Shown: positions 10,891 through 23,354 of the stretch, one piece after another | How the letters are laid out: every line of letters begins with the position of its first letter | How positions within the stretch are numbered: position 1 is the first letter of the stretch | Source: Linum tenue | Taxonomy: Eukaryota; Streptophyta; Magnoliopsida; Malpighiales; Linaceae | DNA: 64,000 nt | Reading direction: 5' to 3' | Assembly: GCA_946122785.1 (NCBI GenBank) | Contig: CAMGYJ010000011.1 | Coordinates: 40,078,513 to 40,142,512, forward strand | The notes under the pieces: model-generated | Told to the model about the DNA's origin: nothing | What the model saw: the letters and a program-made list of their open reading frames with translations, nothing else | Database searches by the model: none | Translations under genes and position numbers: made by a program

Positions 10891-13400
10891 AATACGTCTA
10901 CAACTACAATTACTTTTTGTGAGAAAATATATTATGAGACAGTTGTGTTTTTGTTTGATTTTTTGTTCTCTTTCCATCATTGTTCCATTGGTTTTATCTA
11001 AAAGTATCGATCTCTGTAGCCTTCCCGATAACTCATCCGGGAAGCTGTGTGCTTGACCGCACATTTGTCTAAGTAAACTCCCACGTTCTCCACCCTCATA
11101 TTGGAAGTTTCAGTCTTTACCACTTTGCATCACACTCTTCACTCTTATTTGCATGAAGCCTGCATGGATTAACAGTCTGGTCATCCAAACTAGGCTTGCA
11201 AGGTTGGAACGTGGAACCCATTCCATGAGTCACTAGGTTCGCCCGAGTCTCACATCATGATTGAACCATTACTGCAACGTGACTAACCATCGAGATGGTT
11301 TGAGATACATCGTTGTTCTTGAGCCAACAAGTTTGCAAACCATGGCTCACACACGATATCATCCAAACCAACCATATTTGTTGAGCCCGCGACATTATTA
11401 AAGCAATATTGCTCTCAAGTCAACAAGGTTCCAACCACGATGTTACTAGAACCATGGTGTTACTCCAACCATAATCATGGAAATGTTGGATTTCACATGG
11501 ATTTGCAATGTGGCTTCACACTGCAATGTTGTTAAATTGATCCTCATACCCATTGTAGCCGGGTGGCTCAATCTACTAGCTCACAAGATTACACTATACT
11601 CCACGATGTTGTTTCTCATCGAGAGACGCCAGGACTATAACCAATATGTGGTCACCGCGACATTGTTAGGATCATAGCTCTCCAAGGCCCTGCGGTGTTA
11701 CGGAACTCGCAATGTCGTTGGACTTATGAACTTGATGGACTCGCTAGATCGTTGGACTCGTAAAGTTGTTGCAAATTGCAATGTTCTTGAGCTCGCGAAA
11801 TCGGTGAACTCGCTGCACCATTTACCATAGGAGTGTTGGTAAACAACGTGACGTTATTGATGATGGACCAAAACATCTAAAAACACAAGGCTCCTCTTGC
11901 CTTACCAATTTGTTGTGCCTACTCAAATTTGCCTCCAATTAAATGCCTCACACTAAACTATGTGGTACTTAAGGCAAAATAATTATTTGGGGTAAACCAT
12001 TTGTCCCCAAATTGATTTATAAGATTTATGGACCAAGTTGTTAAGCTAATCTAAACAACTAAAATTGTTTAAACCAATACACTACACATGCCAAACTAAT
12101 AAATAATGTTGTCGACCACAAATTATATCATTCCATGGATGGCAAATTGATTTCGTCACAAAGTTTGGCATTTCATGACACACGAAAACATGAAAGACAT
12201 TTAGGGATTTTAATTTATGTCTCAAACAAAGGAAAGTATGCAAGGATAGTAAAGTTGTTTAGGTGTTTATTGAATTATAGATGCACAAAGTAAATATAGG
12301 TTATTGCAGATGAGAGCAAGCTTGAGTACTATCATGCATACTAGGGCTCAATCACAACATGCATAAATGATTCATCTATTGTATCGCTCTATATTTCCAC
12401 TAAATTCATTCTCTACCCGTCCATGCGCCTCCTGCGATAGAGATTTAATTAGCTAATGCATGCTTTCGCTTCATGTCACCACCTTATTAATGAAAAACAA
12501 GGAAGTTAGTATAACACATTATTAATTTTGGGGGTTTACGAACCATAATTGATGGTCTAACAATAAATTATTGATACTACTCGAGGTATAGATGGTTGAT
12601 CATTTCCTCTATACTCGTGTAGCATCAATGGGGTATCACTAGAGGGTAATTTCTTATCAATCTATACTATATAAATATCAATGACCATCACATAAACATC
12701 AAAACATAGGCATCCATAAATATACAACATGCGTAGAAATTCGCATTGATAAACAAAAGCATGCTATGAAATCATAACAATCATTCGCATAAATAAAAAT
12801 TATCTCACATATTCATACAATCAATTTCGAACAAGCTACATAGGAGAGAATGAGGGTACCACCATCGATGATGACAACATCTCCTTACGAAAGCTAAGCT
12901 CTTACTCAAGCGGAGTATAAAAGTTTTTTTTTTTTTGGTGTTTGTGCAGCCTTACTAAGCTAATGAGTCATGCCCTCTATTTATAGGGGAAGAACTTGGA
13001 CAAAAGTCTCCTAATTCAACTAGGAAAGGGTCTCCTTCTCTTATTAGGGTAATTAAACTTCCACAACAAGTTAGTGATTGAGCTCGACGCCAAAAAAACT
13101 CACAAAATTATATGTTTCCATTGCTAAAGCCCAAACCAAATGTTCAGCCAAAATCATGCTTAGGATAGGGTCAGTAACCATTGAGTTTTAGTGTGCCCAG
13201 AAAATATAGATCTAAGGGTTGTCAATTAAAGACATTTTGGTCGTTAAATATATAGGTGGCAAGTGTTTTACTTTCTAGTACCCCTCAAAAAGAAAAAGAA
13301 AAGAAAAGAAAGTAGAAAAGGAAACAAGGAATCGAAAAAGAGGTAACGGGGTAAATAAAGTAGAGAGTGCCACGAAAAACCAAAGTGTATGCTCTAGGAG
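10891..13400. other. AT-rich intergenic stretch, no gene recognised
   Basis: No convincing coding sequence, RNA gene or element ends were found on either strand. Around 11,230-11,830 short phrases such as GTTGGACTCG and AACCATGG recur loosely, suggesting old repeat debris. At 12,914-12,925 there is a T homopolymer and around 13,290-13,340 an A/G-rich tract. Confidence 0.5.
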
Positions 13401-13409
13401 GAGTTTCTT

Positions 13410-13830
13410 GGTAGTCAAGCCATTGAAACCCCACATTGTTTTAGAACTCCTTCACTACCAAGCCGAAAAGTTATAGCAAGAGTAGACCGAGGAAGAGTGC
13501 TTAAATGTAGTTCATGATGGGTGATAGTTTGGACGGGAAAAGTAAGATTTTTGGTCGATGCTAGTGGCCCACTCAGGATAAATTCCGTCAGCCAGATAAT
13601 AATATTGATCATACGTATGACCATTTAGCGCCTAACTTACCTTGGGAACCAGCCCTCACATTGCTTGATCGAATAATGAGGACACTCCTAGAGTGTTGAT
13701 GTCGTTGTTCCATCTAAGCGTTCTAAAGACGGCATGCCAAATCCATGTATCGTACGACGCCACAACGTCGAGGAGAATGGTTGGTTTCTTCTTGGTGAGG
13801 ATGGTTTGCATACATCATGAACATCTCCAT
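13410..13830 (-). pseudogene. Harbinger-type transposase fragment (DDE_Tnp_4)
   Basis: Read on the minus strand, the segment first gives LDVVASYDTWIWHA, then NNDINTL and FDQA, and after a frame change NGHTYDQYYYLADGIYPEWA. These are in the order seen in plant PIF/Harbinger (HARBI1-like) DDE transposases, where they cover part of the catalytic core. A stop after FDQAM and a further stop downstream show decay. Only a few hundred bases survive, with no TIRs seen. Confidence 0.75.
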
Positions 13831-14552
13831 GCGTTCACACACAAGTTGACACTTGTACTCTCATAAGCTTCTCTTTGACACTCGTACTCCCATTGCTAAA
13901 TTGATATGAGATTCGTAATTATTATATTTTTATGAATAATTTTATAATTATTTGTAGAATAATTTTATAATTATTTGTAGCAAAATTTATAATCGAATAA
14001 AATTATCATTAAAAATTTTCAACGGAGACAAAAAAAAATTATTATTACAAACAAAATTATCGGCAAGCATTAGCGGCAAATACTTAATCCTTCAATGTGA
14101 AAAGAACAATAAAACAACCTGTAAAAAAATGAGCAACAAAATTATTTGTGAGAAATTCATTAATTAGTAGCAAATAATATATGCTGGTAACATATATGTC
14201 ACCAAAGAGAATAACAGTATTGGTGATACATATTAATTATGTGATGCTATTAAGATATATATTGAAAGCCGCATAAATCACCTATTGTGACAAATATGCT
14301 TATATGCTAAATACCAGTTTGCATGTAGTCTGAATTCTGAACTCTAAGTGTGTACGTACATCTGTTATCTGTAGCTTTCTTGTTGTGGCCAAATAATTAA
14401 TTAATTTTGGCCTGAACCACTTTATTCTCTTTACGGCGTTGATGCCACCGAAGGGAGTAGTAATGATCAGAATTGACATTTCACACGCCTCCTTCCTCCG
14501 AGTCCGCAGGCCGCCTAGCACATTGCGGGAAAGCACATCCGGCCGGTTGCAC

Positions 14553-14560
14553 TATAAATA
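14553..14560 (+). promoter_or_regulatory. TATA box of hevein/barwin-like copy 2
   Basis: TATAAATA lies 88 bp before the ATG at 14,648, in the same TATAAATAGAAGC context as copy 1. A distal block related to 244-393 lies about 100-260 bp upstream. Confidence 0.65.
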
Positions 14561-14647
14561 GAAGCTAAGTAATTCATCATCATCATCCACGTCGTACCTA
14601 CAACAACAACAAAAAAAGCCACACTGGAAACAGAGAAATTAAGATCG

Positions 14648-15618
14648 ATGAATCCACTTATATTCAGGTTGATTGTAGTAGTAGTAGCGATTCTGGGCGC
14701 TGCTGCTGCCGAACTGGACGATCATACATGCACATCCTGCGAGACTTATAGTGACTGCTCCGACTGTGACCAAGCGGCAGGGCGGTGTTGCAGTTGGGCG
14801 TATTACTGCGGAGGCGGCGATCTTTACTGTTATCCTTGTTATGACGATGAGGGGAACACCGTACATCCTTGTCGTTGCTACCATTATCTGTGCTTTCTTC
14901 ATGACCAAGGAGAGCAGCAGCTCGGCGGCCGGCATGCCATCGCCAATTCCACCCTCTACAATGCTCGTCAGGAGGACTACGTTCTAGTTGCCACCTATGA
15001 CCGCAACCTAAGCATTGATGATAATGTTTCTCCGAGTAATCAACATCGTAATAGGCGGGCTCATGAGTATGCTGCTGCGACGATATGTGCACCGTCAACG
15101 TCATCATCAAGTACTTAAGTTTCGGCCACCGATATTGTTCCCGGTCAGTGCCTACAGGTATAATTCATACTGCTTTCACATCTGTACGTGTATTATTCAG
15201 CTGCAATAAATCTTCAGGTTTTGCGGTCCTGGAGCAATTAGATATACTTATGATTTATATCTAATATCCATCAAGTCAATCAAAGTTTGCATGACCGAAC
15301 AATCATAGCTCTCAAATTTGGGATTGAGTTTTGCGGTGGATGATTTATAGTATCAATTTTGTTTTGTTATAATGTGGTATTTTGTACGCTTAGATACTAA
15401 CTCTTAAAATTTGTAAAATTCTTATTGTGGTTATACAGGTGACGAATATCGAAAATGGGAAACAAGCAACCGTGAGAATTACTGATAAACAAAACCGTGG
15501 CAGTACGAGTTTGATATTTGCCTATGAAGTTTTTCAACGGCTCGGCACAAGTGGGAATAGAAATGCAGGAGACCATCTTTCAATCAGCTACAAACATGTG
15601 TACTGCGTTGATAATTAA
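14648..15618 (+). pseudogene. Hevein/barwin-like copy 2, in-frame stop in exon 1
   Basis: Exon 1 is 14,648-15,157 and exon 2 is 15,439-15,618; the 281-bp intron has GT and ATACAG|GTGACG boundaries in phase 0. The signal peptide and Cys-rich region are like copy 1 (RCCSWAYYCGGGDLYC), then IANSTLYN, ICAP, CLQ|VTNIENGKQ and a complete exon 2 ending YKHVYCVDN. A TAA at 15,116-15,118, where copy 1 has CAT (His), lies 13 codons before the splice site. The remaining exon 1 is open, so the stop is the only break. Exon 2 has lost a Cys (KQNRG instead of KQNC). If translated, the product is a 156-residue secreted Cys-rich protein without the second barwin half. Whether this is functional is unknown. 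Confidence 0.75.
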
Positions 15619-15639
15619 CTGGCACTACTATAGGCCATC

Positions 15640-16087
15640 AATAAATTTTTCTAGCGGGATACCAGTAAAATAAAAAATAATTCTTCATGGGTGATTTTGA
15701 ACTTTAAGATGTGCAATTAGTCGCAGAATGAGCCCCAGGATAGGCCTTGATTGAGAAAGATGGCTTTGGTTTGGTGATGCTTGCTAACTTGTTTGCAAAA
15801 GGAGATGTATTCTAAACAAAGTCTTGAATTTGATGGAACCAGGAAAGGGACTCAGATACTCGTAATTTTCATGATTATAAAGGCAAAAATCTTATTCTAT
15901 AATTTACTCATTTATAGAATCCTTAAACATACAAATTTAGAAGTTGAAATAATTAGTTGCTCTCTTTAAAAAAACATCAATTATAGAAGAAAATGTTAAA
16001 GTTACTATATTAAATTACCTATTTGGCTGTATAAATCTGTAAAAATTAAGGAAGTGTCAAATTTATTGGCTTCAACAAGCCACAAAC
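15640..16087. other. Intergenic, nothing recognised
   Basis: AT-rich spacer between copy 2 and the target duplication of LINE 2. No gene, element end or structured repeat is supported. Confidence 0.5.
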
Positions 16088-17088
16088 TTGAAACTGCGGG
16101 AATAGATATAAATAAAAAAATAAAAAAATAAAAAAAATGATCCGAGAGGCTCTCTCCTCTTGGTATGTCCTCTTTTCGGCAAATGCCTTTCTAGAGCCGC
16201 CGCCGTTGTCTTCTCAGTGTGCCTGCGAAACCAGTACAAGGAGAACTGGCTTCCTCGATCGTTTTCCTTTGCTGGGCGAGATATCCAGAAGCGGGGAGGA
16301 AACGACACCCCTATCGCCATCAAAGATGGAACGCGTTCGATATGACGCGCCGCTCCAACAAGCGTTCTCTGCAAAGGGCGTTCCCCTCACCGGCGAATCC
16401 AGCTGATCGTCCGGCGAAGAAAAAGAAATAGGGACCAAAGGCGACCTGGCGATTTTGGCTCCCTAATTTTTCCGATGTGGATGATGATCAGACCTAACCT
16501 CGTTCGCGGGGAAAAGATTGCAGAGTTCCAGCCCTGAAATCAATCGATTGGACCCCTGTGGTCAGTTGTTTCGAAGTTTCCCCTTAGGGGGTAGGAGTAT
16601 ACCCGTGGCGACTGTTGGTGTGCAAATTGGTGTTACTTCCATCACTAGTGCACTCGCAAGCCAGATAGTAGGTTGTGAAGGATCCACCAGAACTGCGGTC
16701 GCTGTTTTACCTCCAGCGACACGGAAATCCATCGTTCTTGACGGTGTTGAGTGCGGCCGCTCTGAAATTGCCGATGAACGGCGTTGGATGGGTGAGATGC
16801 GGTTTTTGCGGGTGGATAAAGATGGTTTATTTCCCAGATCCATGCTCTGGCTTAGAGGATTCTGTGGTAACAGATTCAATTAAAAAAACAAACGAATTCT
16901 TCCCTCTCACGGGAAGAGGCCTTTTCCGAAGCAAACTCTGCTTCCCGGAAGTCACAGGGAGACACGCCTCTTCGGGGGTTTATGTCCAATTCCCTATAAA
17001 TTTGGTTCGCCTCAAACTGGCCTGTCGATCCCTAATTCTCTGCAATTAGAGCTTGGTACTGACGAGATAAAAAGTGGTTGCTTGCGTC

Positions 17089-17342
17089 GTCCGTTCAGGC
17101 CAGCAAATCCCGGTACGTTCGACTTCTGGTTTCGGAGAGCACTCTCTCGTCCCCGCCGGCCAGCGGATTCCGACCTCAACTCTGTCGGCAAGTGCGGTGA
17201 GTATAGTCCGTTCCGACAGCTATTCCCGGCACGCTCGGCTTCTGTTTTCGGAGAGCATTCTCTCGTCCCCTCCGGCCAGCATATTCCGGCCCCAACTGTG
17301 TTGGCAGGTAATGGGTTTAGTCCCGCCGTGCTTGTTCCAAAA
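17089..17342 (+). repeat. 127-bp tandem duplication in LINE 2 leader
   Basis: Two adjacent copies start with GTCCGTTC at 17,089 and 17,216. They share CGGAGAGCA(C/T)TCTCTCGTCCCC and a following GGCCAGC...ATTCCG segment. They lie just upstream of ORF1 and recall the repeated 5' promoter monomers of some mammalian L1s; that functional comparison is inference. Confidence 0.7.
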
Positions 17343-17409
17343 TTTTCTTCGGCTTGGTTCCCTGCACTTTCGAGTGTTAAGTTGCCCATATATATACCCA
17401 TTGATTTAA

Positions 17410-19231
17410 TGTCGCAAACCGCCAGGCCCTATGAGGCTTGGTTAAGTGAATTTATGGCTGATATGCCACTGCTGCCAGGCGTCTCGAGTATAGAACAGAC
17501 AGATTTTCATGATTCCTCTAATTTTTCTATTCCTTGTTATCAGGTGAATATGATGTCGCACATTGCGGAGGATCAAGTGGTTGAGTTCTCGCTGGAGGAG
17601 GTTCAGTCTGTGAAGTTTCGCACTTCGAGGACTCTCTTGGGAAGGCTTTTTTCGGAAAATGAATTCACCACCACTGAATTGAGAGAGGGCTTAATTGAAG
17701 CTTGGCGGCTGAAAGGAAACCTTCAGGTTACGCTCACTAAGTTTGGCCTGTTTGAGGTGGTGCTTCCAAATGATGAGACAAGGGTGTGGATCCTGAAAAG
17801 AACACCATGGATTGTCAAGGATAGGATATTCCATCTCCGCTCATGGGTTCCCTCCGTTTCATGACTAACGTTTGATGAGCTGGCCTTTGCACCCTTCCGC
17901 GTGCAACTCTGGAATATCAAAGAAGACTGTTGCACTAGGCAGTTTGGCCGGAATGTGGCAGCTGGGCTCATTGGTCAGGTCTTGGAGGCAGATGTCTTTT
18001 CGGCGAAAGACACAGAGGAGTGCTTTGTAAAAGTACACGCTCTCATTGATTTTACAAAGCCGTTGCGGTCGCAGTTCATGGCGGTCAGTGAGGAGCTGGG
18101 TCAATTCTGGGTAAATCTCAAGTATGAATTTCTACCGACCATCTGCTTTAACTGTGGCCGGGTGGGGCACTCAAAGCGTGACTGTGTTTTCGACCCACCT
18201 ACGGGTAAAGAACGATTCGGCCCTCACATGTCAACAAAGAAGCTAGGAAGGAAGATATACATGGAGGAGGAAGACTACCCGACTTATCGGAATACAAGTA
18301 AATCTGTGTGGGTGAACAGGAATGTGCAAGGATACAATCGAGGGAGTGCGCCGACCTCCCGGGGTCGGGTGTAGGGGGGTCGGGTGTAGGGGGGTCGGTC
18401 GGGGTCTACTGACCGCTATCGGGCACAACGATTGCCTCGCTCTCTACCTGCTGAGCTGCCAGCTCAAGCTAGCAAGGAGACACAGCTAGGCTGCATGAAC
18501 CAAATATTCAGCTGGCGGGGAATCGTGCTAGTCCGAAGCGGTTTGTCGTCAAGACATCCCCTCGTGTTAAGTTTGGGGGTGGTGTGAGACAAGTTCCGAA
18601 AAATCAGTCACCTAAAAGGACTGCCTCCCTTCCTCGGCAGGGCACCAAGGGTCGCCCATAGCCAGATAGGCGCGCCAGACAGGCTCCCCAACGTCAGCAG
18701 AAGACAGATTCTATGGTGGAGGCTCTTGAGCAGTCCCAGAGGCGTAGGTTGATCTTACAAGATGAGTCGGAAGAGGAGGAGTTGGAGGGTACTAAGGATA
18801 CTGGTCTTACACTGCTGAAGAATCCTCGTCCATCTTCCAAAGTTGGGACCCAGCCAGGGGTCATGGTCCCTCGGGTTCGCCCACGACTGAGGAAAGCTGG
18901 TGCTACAGGCCTACTTTCTATGGCCAAGCAAGATGTGGGCTCTGACACACCTAGTGATATGCATGAGCTGGAGGAGGAGGAGGTTGTTGCTCCTCTAGAT
19001 GGTCCTGATTATGAGAATCACCAGAAGGATTATGACTCTGATGGAGATCACTCACTTGGGGATTATAACTCTTTTGAGATCAAGCGACGATCACCAAGTG
19101 GGGTCCCTTCGAAGGCTTGCCAAATCATGAAAGGACGTGTTCAACAAGTAGTGGAGGCGTTTGAGGCTGGGCTGGTCTTCGAGCAGAAGGAGGGTGCTCC
19201 CCCCAAAGGAGTCGAGTTTGACTATGAATGA
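17410..19231 (+). pseudogene. LINE 2 ORF1 (DUF4283 plus CCHC knuckle)
   Basis: It starts at ATG 17,410 (MSQTARPYEAWLSEF). A DUF4283-like domain follows (RTSRTLLGRLFSEN, then LEVVLP-like FEVVLPNDETRVWIL). An in-frame TGA at 17,862-17,864 interrupts a frame otherwise open to 18,374. The same frame continues with FAPFRVQLWNIKEDC and the knuckle CFNCGRVGHSKRDC (CX2CX4HX4C, about 18,149-18,190). Near 18,356-18,404 a GGGGTCGGGTGTAGG-type 15-bp repeat occurs where the frame ends. A Glu-rich tail continues in another frame (18,713-19,231). Such proteins package the LINE RNA. Confidence 0.85.
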
Positions 19232-19404
19232 ATACGGGTCTAATCTGATGGACCCAATCATGGAGAATCGGAAGCGGGGAATTGATGCGTTGGATGGGGA
19301 TGTAGGTGACCCCCCCCCCCCACTCCGAAGAAACAATTTGTGGAAACTGCTGATGGTCTGGAAAAGATGGAGGAAGCCAGCCTGGAATGGCCCCAGACCG
19401 ATAA

Positions 19405-22400
19405 ATGAGGCTTCTCGCCTGGAATGTGAGAGGAATTGGGCCCTCTCTCACTTTCCAAACTATTGTAGGGCTTGTTCATTCCAATAAACCGGATCTCGTG
19501 TTTTTTCGAAGACTCGACCGCGCCGACATGTAGTGTCCCGTCGTATGCGGGGTTTAGGTTTTGCTATTTCTCATTGTTTCTTTGTAGATGCAGTCGATGC
19601 ATCAGGAGACTTAGTGTTTGCTTGGTCCCCCGTGGTTGACGCTTCAGTGTTTTTTTATTCCAATTTTTGTATTTGCTCGCAAATTAATGAAGGAGATCTT
19701 TCTTATGTGGTGATCTTTGTCTACCTTAGCTGTAATGTTACTCTTCGAGCTACTCAGTTGGCACAGTTGCAAGAAATCTGTGCGAATATTACTCACCCTT
19801 ATATGCTCATTGGTGATTTTAACAGTATTCTACACGCGGGTGAAAAAGATGGGGGCAGGGTTTGGAATGGTGCCCAAGCCATCAGCCTTCGGGATTTTGT
19901 GCAGGATTTGGGGCTCCGTGACCCGGGTTTCCAAGGGGATCAATTCACTTGGACAAACAAACGTATGGGGGCGGCCAATATTCAGGAGCGTTTGGATAGG
20001 GCTCTTTGCTCCCAATCCTGGATTGATGCCTATCCGGAGACTCTGGTCAAGCACTTTACGGATCAAGGGTCGGATCATCGGGCCCTGCTGCTCGCAGATA
20101 AACCGTATGCTCGGAGCAGTCGGCCTCTATTCCGTTTTGATGCCCGCTGGGCGGGTAATCCAGAAGTGAGGGCTCCGTCATCTGTTGTATGATTGGAGCA
20201 GGGCAGGCACAACTAACTCTCTGCGCAACATCAAGACGCTCCAAGCTGAGATTGATAGGATTAAGTCGATCCATCCGGTGGATTGGGATGAGATTAAGAT
20301 CCTGGAAGCAGAGCTCTCCCGTCAGTGGAAGCGGAGGAGGTTTTTTGGCAGCAAAAGTCCAGGGTTAAATGGTTGAAAAAAGGAGATCAAAATTCCGCCT
20401 ACTTCCATACGGTCACTAGGGCGAGGCAAAAGATGAACTTTGTTGCTGGGCTTCTAAATGAGGAGGACGAATGGGTCACTGACGAAACCGGGGAGGCTAA
20501 TATTGCCACCAATTTTTACCGGACCTTGTTTACTTCGGAAACCCAGGTCCCTAACATGGCTGAGATGGTGGCGAATCTGCCAATTGCACATTGTGTTACT
20601 CCCCAAATGAATGAGCAATTGACCGCAGAGGTTTTTTCTAGTGAGGTTCGGAGTACGGTCTTCTCCATGGGATCGAAGCAGGCCCCGGGATCGGATGGCT
20701 TCATATGGAAGTTCTTTAAAGCTTTCTTTGATGTTGTGGGCACTTTGGTGGTTGAAGCAGTAATTCCTTTCTTTACCTCGAGTTGGATGTTGCGGAGTTT
20801 TAATCATACCTGGCTCACTCTGATCCCTAAAGTGGACTCAGTGGAAACAATTAGACAATTGCGTCCGATTAGCCTCTGCCAGTTTATTTACAAGTTGATT
20901 ACTAAAATCATGGCTGAACGGCTAGCTAGCATGCTCCCTCAGATCGTGTCGGAGGGCCAGAATGGTTTTATCAGAGACCGGCAGATTATTGATAACATCC
21001 TTATTGGACATGAGCTAATGCATTACCTGAAAATAAAAAAGCAAGGGAAGAAGGGGTACATGGCTCTGAAGGTTGACATGGAAAAGGCCTATGATAGAGT
21101 CGAATGGCCCTTCCTTCTTGCAGTTTTGGATAAAATGGGCTTTAATTCAGTCTGGCAAGGGTGGATACATGAATGTCTTCGATCCTCCTCTTTCTCGGTT
21201 CTGATGAATGGTACACCTTTGGGTTATTTCACTGCCTCTAGGGGCATTCGCCAGGGGGATCCGCTCTCTTCGCTCTTGTTTTTGCTCTGCACAGAGGGGT
21301 TTGCAGCACTCCTCCGAAGGGCGATTACGAAGAAAAAATTAGAGGGGGTGAAAGTAGCTCCTCGTGATCCAAGAATTTCACCTATTCTTCGCGGATGATT
21401 CTTACTTGTTCCTGCGAGGTTCTCTTCAGGAATGCAAGAATGTAATTGAGGTGCTGAATGAGTATGAGGAACTGAGTGGTCAACGCGTTAATTTGGAGAA
21501 ATCGGCAGTGTGCTTTAGCAAGAATATCTCCACGCCAGATCAGGAGTGGAAGCAGAGGACATTGTCGTGGGCTGCAAAGGAAACTTTGATTAAATCCATA
21601 GTATTGACTCTTCCCCTTCATGTTATGTCATGTTTCCGCCTCCCCCTAGCTCTTTGTCGTCTTCTGGATAGACATGTGGCCCGCTTTTGGTGGGGTGATG
21701 AGGAGGGTCATCCCAAGATTAGATGGGTGTCCTGGTGAAATATGTGCAGGAGTAAGCATGATGGGGGGGATGGGATTTCGCCAGTTTGAACATTTCAACC
21801 AAGCTCTTTTGGGTAAGATAGGCTGGCGTATTCTTAATGAACCTCATTCCCTTATTGCCCAGGTTTATAAAGGCAAGTATTTCCCTCGAGGGTCTTTCCT
21901 GACTGCAACGGCTCGGTCTCGTCCCTCCTGGTGGTGGCAGAGTATCCTTCATGGGCGTCATTTATTGGAGATGGGTTTAAGATGGCAGATCGGGAATGGC
22001 CAATCGGTCTCCCTCCTTCATTCTAACTGGATTCCTAGGTACCAATTAGATCCACCATGCTATAATCCGCGGATCTTGCCTGAGGGGGGTGATCCATTGG
22101 TGACGGAGGTTATTTGTGGGGGGGGGGGGGGAGGGAGGTGGTCTGATGAGAAGCTCAGTCAATGGTTTGACCCGTCCACCTGTAGGGCTATTAAACCTAT
22201 TCCTCTCCCGAGATGGGATGTGCCTGATAAGCTTATCTGGCATTTTACGGCTGATGGGGTGTTCTCGGTTAATTCGGCTTACCATTTGGCAGTCGACTTG
22301 GACAGGAGAAGGGGTGGGTGGCGGTCCTTAGTTAGCTGGATGGATAAGCCGAGTTGGATTAGAGTGTGGGAGATGAAGATCCCTCCGAAGTTGAAAGTTT

Positions 22401-23293
22401 TTGTTTGGCAAATTCTTAATCGGGCTCTTCCGCCCACAAAGGCGCTTATTGAGAAAAAGGTCCAGGTGTTACCCCGGTGTCCAGTTTGTTGGGATGGCCC
22501 GGAGACGATGGAGAACCTGTTCCTTTATTGTCCGGTCGCACGGGCTCTCTGGGACTATTCAGGGCTGGAATACTTGGGGGAGGGTTTGCCTCGGCACACT
22601 TTCCCTTTGTTCCTCAAACGTCTGTTGGCGCTGATTCACCAACCGTCTTTGGTTATGGCTGTTGTTGCCATCCTCTGGAGGATCTGGCAATCTCGGAATT
22701 GGTTAGTCTTTGAAGGAAAGCAATTCGGGATCCCGGCACTCATGCACCAATTTAACCAACAGTACGAGGAATGGGTGGCTCTACCAGCAGACCAAGCTCC
22801 TCGGGTGCCGAACCTGGTGATGCAATCTCCCGCGCCAATGGGTGAATCCCATTTAGTTTGCATGTGGGACGGGGCTATGAAGGGTGTGTCGCATTCGGCT
22901 AGTGGGATGGTTCTTTTTGACCCTGCGCGGACACTCCTTCTGGCTAAAGGGGTTCAGTTTGCTCAGTTGGATGACCCTACGGTGGTGGAATTGCTGGTGC
23001 TCAGGGAATCTATTATGTGGTGTGTGGAGCTAGGTTTGTCAGAGGTCCGGTTTTAGGGCGATGCGAAGGTGATTATTGACAAAATTAATCAAGCCGACAC
23101 GAGAGATAGCCGGCTGGGTGCCGTTCTGGAAGAGATTGGTCATCATTTTCGTACACAGCCTGGCTTTGGTGTGCGTTTTGTAGGTCGGGAGAATAATAGG
23201 GTAGCTCATTTGCTAGCTAGAAAAGCCCTTTCTTTGTATCCGACTATGAGTCACTTCTTTGATTTCCAGGCCTGGCTGGTTTCCAGGGTGTAA
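19405..23293 (+). pseudogene. LINE 2 ORF2 (endonuclease, RT, zf-RVT, RNase H)
   Basis: The ATG at 19,405 gives MRLLAWNVRGIGPS, the endonuclease start; a TAG at 19,531 interrupts. Then come LIGDFNSILHAGEKDGG, GSDHRALLL, the RT core from 20,325 (KQAPGSDGFIWKF, LTLIPKV, LRPISLCQFIYKLITKI, GQNGFIRDRQI, GIRQGDPLS) and FFADD at about 21,386-21,400. A zf-RVT region (PPKLKVFVWQILNRALPP, CPVCWDGPETMENLFLYC) and a C-terminal RNase H (MWDGA, GDAKVIIDKI) follow, to the TAA at 23,291-23,293. A TAG at 23,054-23,056 replaces the residue just before GDAKV, an RNase H active-site region. Several frame changes remain, so it is inactive but little degraded. Confidence 0.9.
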
Positions 23294-23354
23294 CTGTCTA
23301 TTTTTTGATGAATACATTATATCTTTTGACAAAAAAAATTTGAAACTGCGGGAA

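Larger units (their letters stand above)
16088..23354 (+). mobile_element. Full-length L1-type LINE (LINE 2) with 15-bp TSD
   Basis: TTGAAACTGCGGGAA occurs at 16,088-16,102 and again at 23,340-23,354, immediately after a short poly-A (about 23,331-23,338), so the element is 16,103-23,338. Between them are a long leader, ORF1 with a zinc knuckle, and ORF2. An A-rich tract (16,103-16,138) with repeated TAAAAAAA lies between the left duplication and recognisable LINE sequence. The identical duplication argues for a younger insertion than LINE 1, yet both ORFs have stops. Confidence 0.92.

Noticed and set aside
14664..15110. Long antisense ORF (148 codons) across copy 2 exon 1, and similar ones in copies 1 and 3
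   Set aside because: It is the mirror of a Cys- and Ser-rich coding exon, with no independent start context or conserved family.
16137..17049. Several ORFs in the LINE 2 leader
   Set aside because: They lie upstream of ORF1, conflict with each other and show no known domain.
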